A stretch of DNA of 43,186 nucleotides from NCBI GenBank assembly GCA_031282625.1, contig JAITDI010000019.1:1-43186 (forward strand), in the 5' to 3' direction. A program made the position numbers and the translations under genes. Each line of letters opens with the position of its first letter. Within the stretch, counting starts at the first letter, position 1. Under the pieces are notes generated by a model, which was given only the letters and a program-made list of their open reading frames with translations, was not told where the DNA came from and ran no database searches. This DNA is from Candidatus Endomicrobiellum meruensis (lineage in GTDB: Bacteria > Elusimicrobiota > Endomicrobiia > Endomicrobiales > Endomicrobiaceae). Below, in pieces: positions 1-7,860 of the stretch.

Positions 1-864
1 CAATGCCGTTAACGGCGACATTATATCATGAGATACGTCCCTTGCTATTCTATACAGTTCTTCCTGCAATTTCAGTTTTATTTCCAGATCTTCCTTCTCT
101 TTGCGATCTGTTATATCTATTGAAACTCCTATGATCCCTATGACATTAGCTTTATCGTCGTAAAGTGGAGACTTCTTGGTTAACATTACTATCTCTTTAT
201 CATTACTTACTGTTACTCTCTCCAACACTTCTTCAACTTTTCTACTCTGCATAATTCTTTGATCTGTTTTTCTTAGTATTTCCGCCTCATACTTCCATGA
301 TAAATCATAATCCGTTTTTCCTATAACTTCTTTAGAAGATTTAAATCCGAGAACTGCCGCTTCAGCTTGATTACAACCTAAATAAACTCCATTTATATCT
401 TTCCAGTAAATGCACCCTGGAACATATTCCACAATATTATTAACATACTGTTGTATTTTTAATTCATTTTCTGCATATTCTTTTGCTTTATGATCAGTTA
501 TATCTATTGAAACTCCTATGATCCCTACTACATTACCTTTATCATCGTAAAGTGGGGACTTTCTTGTTAACATTATTATTGTTTTGCCTGTAGCAAGAGT
601 TAAATGCTCCAATAGTTCTTCAGGCGTTTTAGATTTCATAATCCTTTGATCTGTTTTCTGTAATATCTCAGCTTCCCCCTTCCATGACAGATCATAATCC
701 GTCTTCCCTATTATATCCTTTGGAGAAGTTAAACCAACTGCTTCTGCTCCCATTTGGTTGCATCCTAGATAAATTCCGTGTATATCTTTCCAATAAACAT
801 ATCCAGGAATGTCTGGAATGTATTGTAAAATATTATCATTAATTCCAAGTTGTTCTTTATTCAT
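1..864 (-). CDS. Sensor histidine kinase, tandem PAS domains (3' end outside window)
   Basis: The frame opens at an ATG at 864 behind a GGGG Shine-Dalgarno and stays open for 288 codons to the window edge, so the C-terminus is missing. It encodes two tandem PAS domains, each starting near YWKDI and ending in GIIGVSIDIT. A short linker then leads to ARDVSHDIMSPLTAL, which reads as the H-box of a HisKA domain; the His is the expected phosphoacceptor. No signal peptide or membrane segment precedes the PAS domains, so a cytoplasmic sensor is likely. The two PAS copies repeat with a 129-codon period and share a 31-nt identical stretch (110-140 and 497-527), pointing to recent internal duplication. 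It lies 10 nt after the cyclodipeptide synthase gene and is probably cotranscribed. Ligand and partner regulator are unknown. The kinase call rests on the H-box because the ATPase domain is not visible. Confidence 0.88.
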   Translation of the reverse strand, partial: MNKEQLGINDNILQYIPDIPGYVYWKDIHGIYLGCNQMGAEAVGLTSPKDIIGKTDYDLSWKGEAEILQKTDQRIMKSKTPEELLEHLTLATGKTIIMLTRKSPLYDDKGNVVGIIGVSIDITDHKAKEYAENELKIQQYVNNIVEYVPGCIYWKDINGVYLGCNQAEAAVLGFKSSKEVIGKTDYDLSWKYEAEILRKTDQRIMQSRKVEEVLERVTVSNDKEIVMLTKKSPLYDDKANVIGIIGVSIDITDRKEKEDLEIKLKLQEELYRIARDVSHDIMSPLTAL

Positions 865-874
865 AATTACCCCG

Positions 875-1570
875 TTATTCAATAAAATTTACCGCTAGAT
901 ACCCATGTTTTGAAGACATATATGAATAAAATGGATTTTCTTTGTTGTACACCTCCGTTAGAAAATCTGATGGCGGATCTTTATATACATATAATGATTG
1001 GGAAATTTCAAGAATTTCTGGAGTATTTAAATATATAGGAAGTTCCGCTATAAAATATTTTACGGCTGTTCTCACAGCTTCATGGTTCGCATCTCCTTGA
1101 AAACCTTTACTCTCTAAAACAACTCTTGAAGTTGCTAAACATCCTTTCCTAAAATCTTCATCATTTTCATATAATTTTTTATAAGTATCATGAAATTTTA
1201 AATATCTTTCATTATTCATGAGATCACTGCAAAAAACTATCATATTGTTGGCTTCAACCTCTGAAATATTATTTACCACTAAAGCTCTTATCGCTTTATT
1301 TTTCAAATTACTATCATGTAATTTCGTCTTTTTCTTGGCTTTCTCTTGAGAATATCCCATAGCATGCAATGTGTACATAGAAATCCCATCTGGTATAAAA
1401 ATACTTATTCTTTTAAAAGTTGACAGCCCCCATGAAAAAAGCTTTTTTAAATTCTCTTCCGAATAATAACTATTAAACGGACTTATACCTATTAAAGCGT
1501 GTTCCTTTAAACGAAATAATTCTTCTGATTTCGAATTCACAAAATTTAATACTGCCTTTTCTTTTTCCAT
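875..1570 (-). CDS. Cyclodipeptide synthase (CDPS, AlbC family)
   Basis: CDPSs use two aminoacyl-tRNAs to make a cyclo-dipeptide through an aminoacyl-enzyme intermediate on a Ser. The 231-residue protein matches AlbC-family length and layout: EHALIGIS..NSY.S near the N-terminus carries the catalytic Ser30 (AlbC Ser37) and Asn33 (Asn40), then W47. KYFIAELP supplies Tyr172 and Glu176 (AlbC Tyr178, Glu182), and Tyr196 matches Tyr202. Spacings agree with AlbC to within one residue. The residue after Tyr196 is Lys, where the NYH subfamily has His and the XYP subfamily has Pro. I chose the ATG at 1570 because GAGG lies 5 nt upstream; the ATG at 1585 has no ribosome site. A consensus promoter lies 36 nt upstream. 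No tailoring enzyme is visible, but the window ends just downstream. Product identity cannot be read from sequence. Alignment was from memory. Confidence 0.94.
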   Translation of the reverse strand: MEKEKAVLNFVNSKSEELFRLKEHALIGISPFNSYYSEENLKKLFSWGLSTFKRISIFIPDGISMYTLHAMGYSQEKAKKKTKLHDSNLKNKAIRALVVNNISEVEANNMIVFCSDLMNNERYLKFHDTYKKLYENDEDFRKGCLATSRVVLESKGFQGDANHEAVRTAVKYFIAELPIYLNTPEILEISQSLYVYKDPPSDFLTEVYNKENPFYSYMSSKHGYLAVNFIE

Positions 1571-1605
1571 AATAACCTCTACCATCTAAATATTAACTAT
1601 TCAAT

Positions 1606-1633
1606 ATTATACTCCTTTATATTAATATGTCAA
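1606..1633 (-). promoter_or_regulatory. Consensus sigma-70-type promoter of the CDPS operon
   Basis: On the minus strand, TTGACA (1633-1628) and TATAAT (1611-1606) are separated by 16 nt, both perfect consensus hexamers. The predicted start lies near 1599, giving a leader of about 29 nt to the ATG at 1570. Confidence 0.8.
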
Positions 1634-1797
1634 ATTGTTCTATATTATTATACACTCTTCAAATTATTGTCTAACCCCAACACAAAATAGATATAACTCC
1701 ATCAATGACTATCCTATTATTTTTGACTCTTGAGCGTCTTTTTTTGCTTTGCTAACACTTGGGCATAATAATACTACTTCTAAAATACAGCTATCAG

Positions 1798-2166
1798 TTA
1801 TATACTAACGACCGCCGAAGAGGTCTCACTTTCCCAAACCTCAACTTCGCATACTTTTGCAGTTTCAGTTTCTATTTTTTTTAGTTGTTTATAAATGAAT
1901 GCGGCTATATTTTCCGCTGTAGGATTAATTTTATTGAAAGGATCTATTTCATTTAAAAATTTGTGGTCTAGATAGGAAATAATTTGATCAAGACGTTTCT
2001 TTATGTCTGTAAAATCTATAAGCATGCCTGTATTGTCAAGCTTTGAACCTGAAAAAGCTGCTCTTATCTTCCAGTTATGTCCATGAAGATTCTCACACCT
2101 ACCTTTATACCCTCTAAGACAGTGCGCCGAAGCAAAATTTTTAGTTACTGAAAGTTTATATTTCAT
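1798..2166 (-). CDS. queD: 6-carboxy-5,6,7,8-tetrahydropterin synthase QueD
   Basis: QueD converts dihydroneopterin triphosphate to 6-carboxytetrahydropterin, the second step towards queuosine and preQ0. The 122-residue protein has the family's zinc ligands His15 (in SAHCLRGY), His28 and His30 (in ENLHGHNW), with catalytic Cys24 in GRCEN. The C-terminus carries PTAENIA and a VEVWES segment typical of the T-fold family. The ATG at 2166 is preferred over one at 2190 because GAGG sits just upstream. It lies about 170 nt beyond murI, so it may be read through from that operon or have its own promoter, which I could not identify. No other queuosine gene is in the window. The related mammalian 6-pyruvoyl-tetrahydropterin synthase activity is a less likely alternative in a bacterium. 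Confidence 0.93.
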   Translation of the reverse strand: MKYKLSVTKNFASAHCLRGYKGRCENLHGHNWKIRAAFSGSKLDNTGMLIDFTDIKKRLDQIISYLDHKFLNEIDPFNKINPTAENIAAFIYKQLKKIETETAKVCEVEVWESETSSAVVSI

Positions 2167-2230
2167 TTTTACCTCTATTGCGCTAAACATATTTTATCTG
2201 AGTTTATTGTAGCCATCAGCTTAAGTCAGC

Positions 2231-2320
2231 TTATAATAACAAAATTAAAACTTTATCTTCTACTTTTTCAAAAAATTCTTTAGACTCTTTAATACATTTC
2301 GCTAATCTATCTAGCGACAT
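2231..2320 (-). CDS. Possible 29-residue ORF after murI
   Basis: A short frame starts MSLDRLAKCIKESKEFFEK and stops at 2233-2231. AAGGAAAG lies about 8 nt before its ATG, and it begins 17 nt after the murI stop, which is how a real downstream operon gene would look. The N-terminal part is a charged amphipathic helix and the last residues are hydrophobic. I recognise no family. It may be a genuine small protein or the surviving 5' end of a lost gene, which would fit the many relics in this window. Confidence 0.35.
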   Translation of the reverse strand: MSLDRLAKCIKESKEFFEKVEDKVLILLL

Positions 2321-2337
2321 ATAATCTTCTTTCCTTC

Positions 2338-3168
2338 TTAACCAACTAAATCTATTTTTTTTATAGTCGTTATATTTTTTGAGAAAAATCTTCTTCCTAT
2401 CTTTTTAAATTTCTCAGGGTTATCGCTTACGTAAAACTTTAAATATTTTTTACCATTCTTTGATGCAAGTAAAGACTTCTTATCTAAAATTCGTTTTACT
2501 TCTAAAGCCGTAGATATGGCTGAATCTACAAGAATTATATTTTTATCTAAATTTCTCTCTAATGTCTTTCTCAAAAGAGGATAATGAGTACAGCCTAAAA
2601 CTAACGTGTCAATCTTTTTAGCAAGCAAAGGTTTTATATATTTTTTAACTGTTCTATCGGTTATTTCCTCATCAATCCAACCTTCTTCTACAAGAGGAAC
2701 AAGCAAGGGACACGCCTGTTGATATATTTTAGCTTTTGCAAGTTTATTTATTGCTTTAGGATAAGATTTACTTCCTATCGTTCCCTCAGTACCTATAATG
2801 CCTATTCTGAAATTTTTTGACGCATCTATAGCCGCTCTAGCTCCGGGAGCTATCACGCCTATAATAGGAACTTTTAAACTTTTCTCTAAAACGGGTAGAG
2901 CTAAAGCAGACGCAGTATTGCACGCCACAACTATAAGCTTTACTCTATTTTTTATCAGGAACGACACTATCTCTTTGGAAAACTTGAGTATAGCGTTTTG
3001 AGATTTAGTACCGTAAGGAACATGAGCCGTATCTCCAAAATAAATAAGATTCTCCGAAGGAAGAACTTTATTTATTGCAGACATTACCGTAAGCCCACCA
3101 AAGCCTGAATCAAAAATTCCTATAGGATTATTGTTACTTAGAATTTTTATCTCTTTCTTTTTTTGCAT
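2338..3168 (-). CDS. murI: Glutamate racemase MurI
   Basis: MurI interconverts L- and D-glutamate to supply D-Glu for peptidoglycan stem peptides. The 276-residue protein has every family signature: IGIFDSGFGGLTV near residues 16-28, YFGDTAHVPYG near 43-53, the catalytic Cys83 in VACNTAS and the second catalytic Cys193 in LGCTHYPLL. The start overlaps the 3' end of the upstream amidase gene by 35 nt, which suggests translational coupling; the ribosome site before the ATG is weak and no better in-frame start exists before the GIFDSG motif. It is the last well-supported gene of the long ilv-to-murI gene run and fits the neighbouring cell-wall genes. Confidence 0.96.
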   Translation of the reverse strand: MQKKKEIKILSNNNPIGIFDSGFGGLTVMSAINKVLPSENLIYFGDTAHVPYGTKSQNAILKFSKEIVSFLIKNRVKLIVVACNTASALALPVLEKSLKVPIIGVIAPGARAAIDASKNFRIGIIGTEGTIGSKSYPKAINKLAKAKIYQQACPLLVPLVEEGWIDEEITDRTVKKYIKPLLAKKIDTLVLGCTHYPLLRKTLERNLDKNIILVDSAISTALEVKRILDKKSLLASKNGKKYLKFYVSDNPEKFKKIGRRFFSKNITTIKKIDLVG

Positions 3169-4885
3169 AGTATCTTATAACACCTTCATATATAGAATCC
3201 GCTACAGACACGCGAAAATTTTTAGTACAAAGTTTAGCTTCTTCACTATAATTGCTTAAAAAAGCGCTTTCAACAAGAACCGACGGCATCTGTGTACCTC
3301 TTAGTACGTAAAAACTTGCTTGCTTACCGCCTCTGCTAGGTATCTTTAGCCTTCCTCCTGCCTGAGAAGATATGAACGCACTTAATTCTGAAGACTCGTT
3401 CATAAATGTGGTCATTGTCATAGACCATAATATCTCTTGAAGACGCGCACGCTTTTTACTTGGCTTCCCTTCTAATTCTAAAACTGAATTCTCAAGAACT
3501 GCAGTTGCAGCAGATTCAGAGTCAGTTGCTTTCTCAGATAAGTAATAAATCTCAAAACCGCTGACATTTCTGTCAAGATTTGAATTGCAGTGTATAGATA
3601 TAAACAAATCTGCATTATTCTCATTGGCAATATTTGCCCTTTCGGCAAGAGGAATAAACGTATCATCTTTTCTTGTTAAAATAGCTTCAAAATCATCATC
3701 TTTGTCAAAAATTGATTTTAGCTCGTAAGCTATATCCAGATTTAAGTCTTTCTCTTTAGTTCCATTTGGTCCCACGGCTCCAGAATCTTTTCCACCATGT
3801 CCCGCATCAACAACTATAATTTTTTTCCGCTCAAACTTTTTCTTTTTAGTTTCTTTTTTAGGAATGATTCCAGAAGTAGTGTCTGTATCATCAGCTATTA
3901 TAAAACTGTCGTCAATTATATTTCCGCTTTCAAATGTTGTAACAAGTGTGTCTTTCAAATCTTTATTTTCCTCATCATTCTCGCTTAGATGATCAAATTC
4001 GCTTATCTGAGAATGCCCAAACTTTTCTGGAGAAGTTAAATCTAAGGCATTTAAATTTTCGTCAGTTGAGGGATGCTCTTCTTTAATCTCAGAAACGCCA
4101 CCGTCTTTAAGAGTAATCACTGGAATCTTTCTTGAATGTTCAATTTCAACAACTATTTCGGCAGGATTTGAAGAACTTGTCGTCTTTATATTTTTTGGAA
4201 CTTGATCAAGATTTATTGTAACAACCGCCGAACATCCTAGTGTCGCATATTGAATATTTTTAATAACGCCATTATTTACGTTTATAGAGTCCTTTTGAAC
4301 TTTTCCTCTCAAGATTGTCAAAATTATTGCATCTGCATTCTTTGAAATCTTATATTGAAGAGATTTGTCAAGTTGCACGCGTACCTTACTGCTTTCCGAT
4401 TTTGTAAAGTATCTTACTGCAGAAATGTTTGCGTGATGAGTTACTGTCAAAATTAAAGATGAAGGATTCCATGATGTTTCCGCATCAGCAATTTCAGAAA
4501 ATTCTTTTGAAGTAACAAATTCAGGTGAAACATATATATCATTCTTTATCAACCTTGACGGTAAAGACATCTTTTTAAACTTCCTGCCAAACACTATTCC
4601 AGAACTGTTAGCTTTTATATCTATTTTTCTGTTGTTTAAACGCATTGTTACTTTTGAACTTACTGATTTCCAGTCAAGCACAGCATTATATATCTCGGCA
4701 AGTTCTTTAACAGAAAAATAATAGGTGTCGTCTGAAATTTTATAAACGCTTATTCCGCTAAGAAGGCTACCATCAAGAACGACATTTACATTCTGTGACG
4801 AAAGAGAATTATCAGCAGAAGCATAAGAAAATACTAAAACGAACAAAACAACCGCCGAAAAAAATAAAGATATAATTTTTTTCAT
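3134..4885 (-). CDS. N-acetylmuramoyl-L-alanine amidase (AMIN + Amidase_3), exported
   Basis: This zinc amidase cleaves the amide bond between MurNAc and the stem peptide, normally during daughter-cell separation. The 583 residues begin with a signal peptide (about 1-24, ending YASA). Next comes a region like the copper-amine-oxidase N-terminal (stalk) domain (about 30-150), then an AMIN-like beta domain (about 153-250). A low-complexity acidic linker (about 260-350) precedes the Amidase_3 domain (about 355-575). Expected zinc and catalytic residues are visible: His363 in DAGHGG, Glu378 in KEKDLN, His432 in SIHCNS and Glu539 in LVESAFLSN. It overlaps rpe by 4 nt and murI by 35 nt. The AMIN domain usually directs amidases to septal peptidoglycan. 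No EnvC/NlpD-type activator is in view. Confidence 0.93.
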   Translation of the reverse strand: MKKIISLFFSAVVLFVLVFSYASADNSLSSQNVNVVLDGSLLSGISVYKISDDTYYFSVKELAEIYNAVLDWKSVSSKVTMRLNNRKIDIKANSSGIVFGRKFKKMSLPSRLIKNDIYVSPEFVTSKEFSEIADAETSWNPSSLILTVTHHANISAVRYFTKSESSKVRVQLDKSLQYKISKNADAIILTILRGKVQKDSINVNNGVIKNIQYATLGCSAVVTINLDQVPKNIKTTSSSNPAEIVVEIEHSRKIPVITLKDGGVSEIKEEHPSTDENLNALDLTSPEKFGHSQISEFDHLSENDEENKDLKDTLVTTFESGNIIDDSFIIADDTDTTSGIIPKKETKKKKFERKKIIVVDAGHGGKDSGAVGPNGTKEKDLNLDIAYELKSIFDKDDDFEAILTRKDDTFIPLAERANIANENNADLFISIHCNSNLDRNVSGFEIYYLSEKATDSESAATAVLENSVLELEGKPSKKRARLQEILWSMTMTTFMNESSELSAFISSQAGGRLKIPSRGGKQASFYVLRGTQMPSVLVESAFLSNYSEEAKLCTKNFRVSVADSIYEGVIRYYAKKERDKNSK

Positions 4886-5532
4886 ATAGAAAGCAATTTT
4901 ATAGCCTCTGTAGGATCTTTAGCGGAAAATATATAACTGCCGCTTACTAGTACATCTGCACCAGCTTTAAGACAAATTTTGCTTGTTTGGGAATTTATTC
5001 CCCCATCAATTTCTATAAGACAATTATATTTTTTCTCATCAATAACTTTTCTTAGACGCTTAATTTTTGGAACCATATCTTCCATAAAAGACTGCCCCCC
5101 AAACCCAGGCTCAACAGTCATAACCAAAACCAAATCAACGTACGGCAACAAGCCCTCTATTTCTTCAACGGAAGTTTTTGGTTTTATTGATACACCAGCT
5201 TTTACACCTGAATCTTTTATTTCTTTTGCAAGTTTTTTTTTATCAGCCAAAATTTCCTGATGAAAGACAATCAAGTCAGCCCCAGCTTCTTTGAAATCTC
5301 TCCAATATTTTTCTGGATTTGTAATCATAAGATGAGCGTCAAAAAACAACTTTGTAATTTTCCTTAATGATTTTACAACTCCAGAACCTATCGTTATATT
5401 TGGAACAAAATGCCCATCCATAACATCTATATGAACCCAGTCAGCACCAATTTGTTCTAACATTTTAACATCGTGTGCTAAATTTGAGAAATCTGCAGAC
5501 AAAATAGATGGCGCTATAATAATTTTCTTCAT
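4882..5532 (-). CDS. rpe: Ribulose-phosphate 3-epimerase
   Basis: RPE interconverts ribulose 5-phosphate and xylulose 5-phosphate in the pentose phosphate pathway. The 216-residue (beta/alpha)8 protein matches the family along its length: IAPSILSADF at the start, then HIDVMDGHFVPN with metal-binding His and catalytic Asp, DAHLMI, VEPGFGGQ, EIDGGIN and a phosphate-binding GADVLVSGSYIF near the C-terminus. Its stop overlaps the amidase ATG (ATGA), which indicates tight coupling, and it starts 13 nt after the PASTA gene. Pairing a sugar-phosphate enzyme with PASTA and wall genes recalls the rpe/PASTA-kinase neighbourhoods seen in other bacteria, but no Ser/Thr kinase is present here. Confidence 0.97.
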   Translation of the reverse strand: MKKIIIAPSILSADFSNLAHDVKMLEQIGADWVHIDVMDGHFVPNITIGSGVVKSLRKITKLFFDAHLMITNPEKYWRDFKEAGADLIVFHQEILADKKKLAKEIKDSGVKAGVSIKPKTSVEEIEGLLPYVDLVLVMTVEPGFGGQSFMEDMVPKIKRLRKVIDEKKYNCLIEIDGGINSQTSKICLKAGADVLVSGSYIFSAKDPTEAIKLLSI

Positions 5533-5545
5533 TTCTATTTTCCAC

Positions 5546-6268
5546 TTAAGATCTTTCTGTAACCGTTAAATTTACGTTCTTCAAATCTGTTATGTCTCTA
5601 TCAGGTTCAGGATATTGTCTTATAACAATACCGGAATCAAACTCAGTGGATTCTTCTTTTGCTATATTTAAAAGTATGTCCGTTTGCAACGACCATTCAA
5701 CAGCTTCTTGAAAATTTTTGTTAATAAAATTAGGCATAAGAATCGTTCCTTCCGGAGGTTGTCCATCGGAAACAATAAGATTGACCACAGAATCTTTGTC
5801 AACTTTAGTTCCGGCACCAATGTCTTGAGCAACAATAATATCCTTATCGGCAACTACAGAATATCTCTTTGTAACCTCGCCCATAACCAACGTTGCCGTT
5901 CTTAAAGAAATATCAGCAGAACGAATGCTTTGTCCAACTAGGTTTGGAACATAAATAATCTCTCCGCCACGGCTTATTGTAACCTTTATTACTTTACCTT
6001 CTCTAACATACATTCCCGCTGGAGGATTTTGTCTTAAAATTGTTCCTGCAGGAACATTTTGATTTGCTTCTTCGCCGTCCATCTTTAAACCAAAACCATA
6101 TTTGGAAACCTCTTCAATAGCATTGTAAAGGTTTTTTCCAACAATGTTTGGCGTGGATATTTCTTTTTTACTGTGAACTAAAGAAATCATTATCATGTTA
6201 AAAGCAAAATAAAACGCAAAACCAATCACAGCTAAAACTATGAAAACTTTTAAAAACTTCTTTGCCAA
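5546..6268 (-). CDS. Membrane-anchored protein with three PASTA domains
   Basis: PASTA domains bind peptidoglycan fragments or beta-lactams and occur at the C-termini of Ser/Thr kinases and some penicillin-binding proteins. Here a short cytoplasmic segment and one membrane helix (roughly residues 7-30) precede three PASTA repeats, recognisable by PNIVGKNLYNAIEE, PNLVGQSIRSAD and PNFINKNFQEAVE, each followed by an I.Q.P or pseudo-repeat and a V.V..G strand. No catalytic domain is attached. I place the start at a TTG at 6268 because AGGGG lies 8 nt upstream and this clears the ilvC stop. A longer frame from a TTG at 6319 overlaps ilvC and has no ribosome site. It probably acts as a periplasmic cell-wall sensor or binder. 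The start codon is the least certain part. Confidence 0.82.
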   Translation of the reverse strand: MAKKFLKVFIVLAVIGFAFYFAFNMIMISLVHSKKEISTPNIVGKNLYNAIEEVSKYGFGLKMDGEEANQNVPAGTILRQNPPAGMYVREGKVIKVTISRGGEIIYVPNLVGQSIRSADISLRTATLVMGEVTKRYSVVADKDIIVAQDIGAGTKVDKDSVVNLIVSDGQPPEGTILMPNFINKNFQEAVEWSLQTDILLNIAKEESTEFDSGIVIRQYPEPDRDITDLKNVNLTVTERS

Positions 6269-6303
6269 GAGATTTACCCCTAGTTCAAATTCCAAAAAGC
6301 TTA

Positions 6304-7302
6304 TTACTTTTTTGCCCAAGACATACGCGAACGAAGTCTTGCACCTACTTTCTCTATAAGCCTTTCGCTTACTTCCTTTCTTTCTTTATTAAAAAATGGT
6401 CTGCCGTCTTTATTTTCTTTAAGCCAATCATTTGCAAACTTTCCAGATTGAATGTCTGACAACACTCTCTTCATTTCAGCTTTGGTTTCATCGGTTATCA
6501 CTCTCTTTCCAGTTACATATTCACCATATTCAGCTGTATCGGAAATTGAATAATTCATCTTGCTGAATCCGCCTTCAAAAATCAAATCAACTATAAGCTT
6601 CATTTCGTGACAACATTCAAAATATGCAATTTCAGGCTGATACCCCGCTGCCACAAGTGTTTCAAATCCTGAATTTATCAACTCAACTACACCGCCACAA
6701 AGAACTGCCTGCTCACCGAACAAATCCGTCTCAGTCTCTTCTTTAAAAGTCGTTTCAAGAACGCCTCCTCTTGTTCCGCCTATGCCTTTAGCGTAAGCAA
6801 GAGCCAATTCTTTTGCTTTTCCGCTTGCATTTTGTTCAACAGCTATTAAGCAAGGAACACCTTTGCCCTCTTCGTATTGTCTTCTTACAAGATGACCGGG
6901 ACCCTTAGGAGCTATCATTATTACGTCCAGATCAGCAGTAGGAACTATCTGTTGATAACGTATGTTAAATCCATGCGAAAAACTCAGAACTGCTCCTTTC
7001 TTAATATTGGGCTTTATATCCTCTTCCCAAGCTTTTTTCTGAACTTCGTCAGGCAAAAGAATGTGGATCCAATCAGCCTGTTTAACGGCTTCTGCTATGC
7101 TTAAAGGTTTCCAGCCGTCTTCCACAGCTTTTTTATAATTAGCTCCGCCTTCTCTTTGAGCAACAACAACGTTTATCCCAGAGTCTCTAAGGTTGAGCGC
7201 ATGCGCGTGTCCTTGGCTTCCATATCCTAAAATAGCGATTGTTTTCCCTTTTAACAAACTTAAATCCGCATCATTGTCATAATACATTTTTGCTTCTTTC
7301 AT
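6304..7302 (-). CDS. ilvC: Ketol-acid reductoisomerase
   Basis: IlvC performs the Mg-dependent alkyl shift and NAD(P)H reduction of acetolactate and acetohydroxybutyrate, the second shared step in valine and isoleucine synthesis. At 332 residues it is a class I (short) enzyme. It has the Rossmann motif [17 protein letters not shown] near residues 27-43, the AQREG loop that sets cofactor preference, [12 protein letters not shown] with substrate contacts, and the acidic metal-binding segment [12 protein letters not shown]. The ATG follows AAGGAG by 7 nt. It lies 23 nt after ilvN and is followed by the PASTA gene, so it is inside one long transcription unit. Confidence 0.98.
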   Translation of the reverse strand: MKEAKMYYDNDADLSLLKGKTIAILGYGSQGHAHALNLRDSGINVVVAQREGGANYKKAVEDGWKPLSIAEAVKQADWIHILLPDEVQKKAWEEDIKPNIKKGAVLSFSHGFNIRYQQIVPTADLDVIMIAPKGPGHLVRRQYEEGKGVPCLIAVEQNASGKAKELALAYAKGIGGTRGGVLETTFKEETETDLFGEQAVLCGGVVELINSGFETLVAAGYQPEIAYFECCHEMKLIVDLIFEGGFSKMNYSISDTAEYGEYVTGKRVITDETKAEMKRVLSDIQSGKFANDWLKENKDGRPFFNKERKEVSERLIEKVGARLRSRMSWAKK

Positions 7303-7325
7303 CTCTTTCTCCTTAACTTTGCTTC

Positions 7326-7820
7326 TTATTTAACCTTGCCAGAATTGCCACGATATAAAACTGAAACTCCAGTTTTGCAAGTTTCCTTCACGCCATAAGG
7401 CAAAACAGCTTTCATAAAAGCGCTCAGTTTACTTTCATCACCGCTTACTTCAACTATTATTGAATCTTGCGATATGTCTGTTATTTTAGCTCTGAAAACA
7501 CCGGCAAGCCTGATAATTTCATCGCGCGAAGTCTTATTTACGGCATTTATTTTTATAAGAGCAAGCTCTCTTTCTATATACCCGACACCATTGAAGTCGT
7601 TGACTTTTATAACATCAACAAGTTTATTTAATTGTTTTGTCACCTGCTCCAAAATTGATTCATTGCCTTTTACGACAATGGTCATTCTTGAAATTGCGGC
7701 ATCTTCCGTCTCGCTTACAGAAAGTGAAGCTATGTTAAAACCACGCGCAGCAAAAAGAGCTGATATTCTTGCCAAAACGCCAGATTTGTTCTCTACTAAA
7801 ACCGAAACCGTGTGGCGCAT
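7326..7820 (-). CDS. ilvN: Acetolactate synthase regulatory (small) subunit
   Basis: The small subunit activates the IlvB catalytic subunit and confers feedback inhibition by valine. The 164 residues start with the ACT domain signature [19 protein letters not shown], continue through a conserved RMTIVV strand and a dimer-forming KLVDVIKV segment, and end with the C-terminal ACT-like domain typical of long-form IlvH/IlvN proteins. The ATG at 7820 is chosen over a frame extended by six codons because GGAGG lies just upstream. It is 40 nt after ilvB. Length is close to the usual 160-175. Confidence 0.96.
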   Translation of the reverse strand: MRHTVSVLVENKSGVLARISALFAARGFNIASLSVSETEDAAISRMTIVVKGNESILEQVTKQLNKLVDVIKVNDFNGVGYIERELALIKINAVNKTSRDEIIRLAGVFRAKITDISQDSIIVEVSGDESKLSAFMKAVLPYGVKETCKTGVSVLYRGNSGKVK

Positions 7821-7860
7821 TACACCTCCATTATACAAAATCTTTTCTTTGAGACATATA

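Noticed and set aside
109-527. CRISPR-like or mobile repeat from the 31-nt identical stretch
   Set aside because: Only two copies exist, 387 nt apart and in frame inside duplicated PAS domains, so this is a coding duplication.
2167-2337. preQ1 riboswitch upstream of queD
   Set aside because: No preQ1-type hairpin with an A-rich tail next to a ribosome site could be recognised.
6269-6319. Longer PASTA protein starting at the TTG at 6319
   Set aside because: It overlaps the ilvC 3' end, lacks a ribosome site and adds residues with no family similarity.
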